DNA of 15,501 nt from Nitrosopumilaceae archaeon (lineage in GTDB: Archaea; Thermoproteota; Nitrososphaeria; Nitrososphaerales; Nitrosopumilaceae): positions 1-15,501 of the forward strand of contig JAHRAP010000034.1 in assembly GCA_020027255.1 (NCBI GenBank), written 5' to 3'. The position numbers and the translations under genes are program-made. Position 1 is the first letter of the stretch. Each line of letters starts with the position of its first letter. The notes under the pieces were generated by a model. That model did no database searches. It saw only the letters and a program-made list of their open reading frames with translations, and was not told the DNA's origin. Of the stretch, positions 14,266-15,501 are shown piece by piece.

Positions 14266-14280
14266 TACGTTATAAGCGTA
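14266..14280. promoter_or_regulatory. TATA box of the winged-helix gene inside a short inverted repeat
   Basis: The minus strand reads GCTTATAA at 14270-14277, 24-31 nt before the ATG at 14246. It is framed by TACG (14266-14269) and CGTA (14277-14280), which are inverted copies. A dimeric regulator bound here would block TBP. The arms are only four bases, so chance is quite possible. Confidence 0.3.
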
Positions 14281-14312
14281 TTACTAAAATAAAACAAAAT
14301 AGTTATTCAAAT

Positions 14313-14888
14313 GTGATTTATACACACAGTAAATGGTTTACCAGTTTTTTGGGACTTGCATATAGATACTTTGATGTTAAAATGAATGTTGTGATATTAT
14401 TATCAAATCTAAATGATGGTAAATCGATCTGGAATGAAATTATTAATCCGTGGCAACACAATTCAATTAAAATCAGATTCGTAGAACGTCAAAATCAATA
14501 TTTGTTTATTATGTATGGATATGATAACCTCAACAATACAACTACATTTTATAAAATTCTGCCACGCTCTTCTAATTACGATCGATTCAAACTGAATTGT
14601 AACAATGAAGCATATGTGAGGTTGGGGATTTATACACAAAAATATCAATCAGAATCAAAATTCGATGATGTGTGTAATTGCTCTCACACGCTCAAAACAC
14701 ATGATTATAACAACGGAACATGTAGATCATTTTCATGTATTTGTAAAAAATTCATTACTTTCCAAATAGTTCTCTTGAAAAAGAAGAAAACAATCACTAA
14801 TATCAAATTTTTAAAAACACATGATGATATTAAAAACGATCCTGTAGTATGGAATTGCTTTTATGTTAATAATCTTGACTTGAATTAA
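14313..14888 (+). CDS. Hypothetical protein with a Cys/His zinc-binding cluster
   Basis: I do not recognise this 191-residue protein. The N-terminal ~110 residues look like a mixed alpha/beta domain (for example NQYLFIMYGYDNL, 61-73, and EAYVRLGIYTQKYQ, 99-112). A tight metal cluster follows at 121-144: C121, C123, H125, H130, C137, C142 and C144, in the arrangement C-x-C-x-H-x4-H-x6-C-x4-C-x-C. The last part (about 147-191) has a basic strand QIVLLKKKKT. One zinc, possibly two, could bind. The first codon appears to be GTG at 14313, inside ATGTGA, where the overlapping ATG is followed at once by a stop. The next Met is residue 24 and a start there cannot be excluded. A TATA-like stretch at 14285-14294 is 19-28 nt upstream of the GTG. 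The gene ends with a 4-bp overlap with the convergent 57-residue gene. Confidence 0.68.
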   Translation: MIYTHSKWFTSFLGLAYRYFDVKMNVVILLSNLNDGKSIWNEIINPWQHNSIKIRFVERQNQYLFIMYGYDNLNNTTTFYKILPRSSNYDRFKLNCNNEAYVRLGIYTQKYQSESKFDDVCNCSHTLKTHDYNNGTCRSFSCICKKFITFQIVLLKKKKTITNIKFLKTHDDIKNDPVVWNCFYVNNLDLN

Positions 14889-15058
14889 TCATCGTGTATT
14901 TTATTAATTTTTTTATGTCGTCCAGGATAGTATTCATGAAGTTTACGTGAATAACATTTGCTACACAATATGGAGTTTTCATTTAATCCCCATTGCTTCA
15001 TTGGCATATACTTGTACGTTGTACTTTCATTACACATTGTGCATTTATACTTGCGCAA
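14885..15058 (-). CDS. Small zinc-ribbon-like protein (57 aa)
   Basis: A TTG-started frame on the minus strand encodes 57 residues. MRKYKCTMCNESTTYKYMPM (1-20) has the first CxxC (C6, C9). It is followed by KQWGLNENSILCSKCYSRKL (21-40) with the second CxxC (C32, C35) and a basic tail. Two CxxC pairs about 22 residues apart make a typical four-cysteine zinc ribbon. The 'TTY...W...ILC-x-x-CY' arrangement is like short zinc proteins I associate with this phylum. It may bind nucleic acid or a protein, but the function is unknown. The TTG is chosen because the next Met (residue 8) would lose C6, and because TTTTATAT on the minus strand (15083-15090) is 25-32 nt upstream. The end overlaps the Cys/His protein gene by 4 bp. 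Confidence 0.72.
   Translation of the reverse strand: MRKYKCTMCNESTTYKYMPMKQWGLNENSILCSKCYSRKLHEYYPGRHKKINKIHDD
14908..14914 (+). terminator. Possible T-tract terminator of the Cys/His protein gene
   Basis: Seven T in a row lie 19 nt past the stop on the plus strand, inside the convergent zinc-ribbon gene. It could end the plus-strand transcript, but it is short. Confidence 0.25.
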
Positions 15059-15082
15059 ATCACAATAATTTAATATTTTTCA

Positions 15083-15090
15083 ATATAAAA
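15083..15090 (-). promoter_or_regulatory. Putative TATA box of the small zinc-ribbon gene
   Basis: TTTTATAT on the minus strand is 25-32 nt ahead of the TTG at 15058. This is one of the better-placed TATA boxes in the window and supports both the gene and its TTG start. Confidence 0.5.
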
Positions 15091-15119
15091 TTATCGTAAT
15101 TCAAATATACGTATACTGA

Positions 15120-15501
15120 CTATTTAATATGTGACATAATTTTTTTAACTTCTTCTATTTCATCTTCTTCCTGTTTTATTTTTTTGTCTATTACTCTCAA
15201 CATAGATTCATTCCAAACATGATGAGAAAAAAAATTATGTTTTGTATTAGCAATTTCAATTTCATCATCTACTACAGTATCCTCCAAAAATTTAGTTACT
15301 ATTACATCTGTCAGTTTCAAGATCTTAGTATTTAATGTAAATCTTCTAAATATTGGTTCTAATAAAGAAATATTATTTTTGAAATTATTTCTGGTATTGA
15401 ATATATCACGATATAATATTCTGAAATATACAGCTAAGTAAAATAACGTTGAATATCGCTTAGTTTTATGCCCGCCTTTTTTTCCATATCTCAATATTTT
15501 T
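15120..15501 (-). CDS. Hypothetical protein, 5' end cut by the window edge
   Basis: The frame stays open to the window edge, so the true start may be outside. A TTG at 15494 would give 124 residues. I do not recognise it. From that point it starts very basic, RYGKKGGHKTKRYSTLFYLA, followed by a mostly helical body with many aromatic and basic residues (YFRILYRDIFNTRNNF). It ends with an acidic-basic helix of about 20 residues, KQEEDEIEEVKKIM, that could be a short coiled coil. There are no cysteines and no obvious membrane helix. A nucleic-acid-binding role is conceivable from the charge alone but not shown. Confidence 0.55.
   Translation of the reverse strand, partial: KILRYGKKGGHKTKRYSTLFYLAVYFRILYRDIFNTRNNFKNNISLLEPIFRRFTLNTKILKLTDVIVTKFLEDTVVDDEIEIANTKHNFFSHHVWNESMLRVIDKKIKQEEDEIEEVKKIMSHIK

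Noticed and set aside
14693..14826. A short repeat, AAAACACATGAT, twice in the Cys/His protein gene
   Set aside because: Two copies about 120 bp apart, each encoding KTHD in frame. Too short and too few for a repeat family; chance or minor duplication.
1..15501. Search for CRISPR arrays, insertion sequences, integrases, att-like repeats or phage genes
   Set aside because: No regularly spaced repeats, terminal inverted repeats or transposase/integrase motifs were seen. The tRNA-Thr 3' end is not visibly duplicated in the window.

Overview
The window looks like a stretch of an AT-rich archaeal chromosome, most likely Nitrososphaerota (Thaumarchaeota), and perhaps the marine Nitrosopumilales side of that phylum. 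The evidence is an archaeal uS11 (Rps11), a PDCD5/TFAR19-family protein, an archaeal-type valyl-tRNA synthetase, an archaeal RtcB ligase and a PdxS of the kind I associate with ammonia-oxidising archaea. It also has a small winged-helix protein of the type common in this phylum, a tRNA without encoded CCA, and TATA-like boxes about 22-31 nt ahead of start codons (leaderless transcription). The lineage call is inference from protein character, not from a search. I see no transposon, phage gene, integrase or CRISPR array. It reads as compact housekeeping DNA with a few small lineage-specific genes on the right.

Layout. 70-2203 (+): an anchored hypothetical protein, then the vitamin B6 pair pdxS-pdxT. 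2200-6671 (-): read in the order of transcription, pterin-4a-carbinolamine dehydratase, a QueD-like protein with an extra N-terminal domain, valyl-tRNA synthetase and a zinc-less MDR oxidoreductase. The last three are tightly packed (2-nt gap, then a 4-nt TTGA overlap). 6740-8837: a stand-alone asparagine-synthase domain protein (+) converging on adenylosuccinate lyase PurB (-). 8911-10718 (+): RtcB RNA ligase coupled by a second TTGA overlap to a PDCD5-like protein. 10768-13450 (-): phosphohexomutase, ThiL (47-nt overlap) and ribosomal protein uS11. 13502-13574 (+): tRNA-Thr(CGT), which appears to share one palindromic TATA box with the phosphohexomutase gene. 13588-15501: two divergent 53-residue two-helix membrane proteins, a winged-helix protein, a Cys/His-rich protein, a 57-residue zinc-ribbon-like protein and one gene cut by the window edge.

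Together the genes cover cofactor synthesis (pyridoxal phosphate, thiamine diphosphate, deazapurine/pterin chemistry), purine and asparagine synthesis, and translation and tRNA maturation. The most notable points are the heavy use of TTG/GTG starts (seven of the seventeen genes whose start lies in the window and can be judged), two TTGA stop/start couplings, the QueD fusion protein, the bidirectional TATA box, and four small genes at the right end that are easily missed. I did not find a clear new defence or mobile system, and nothing here should be read as one.
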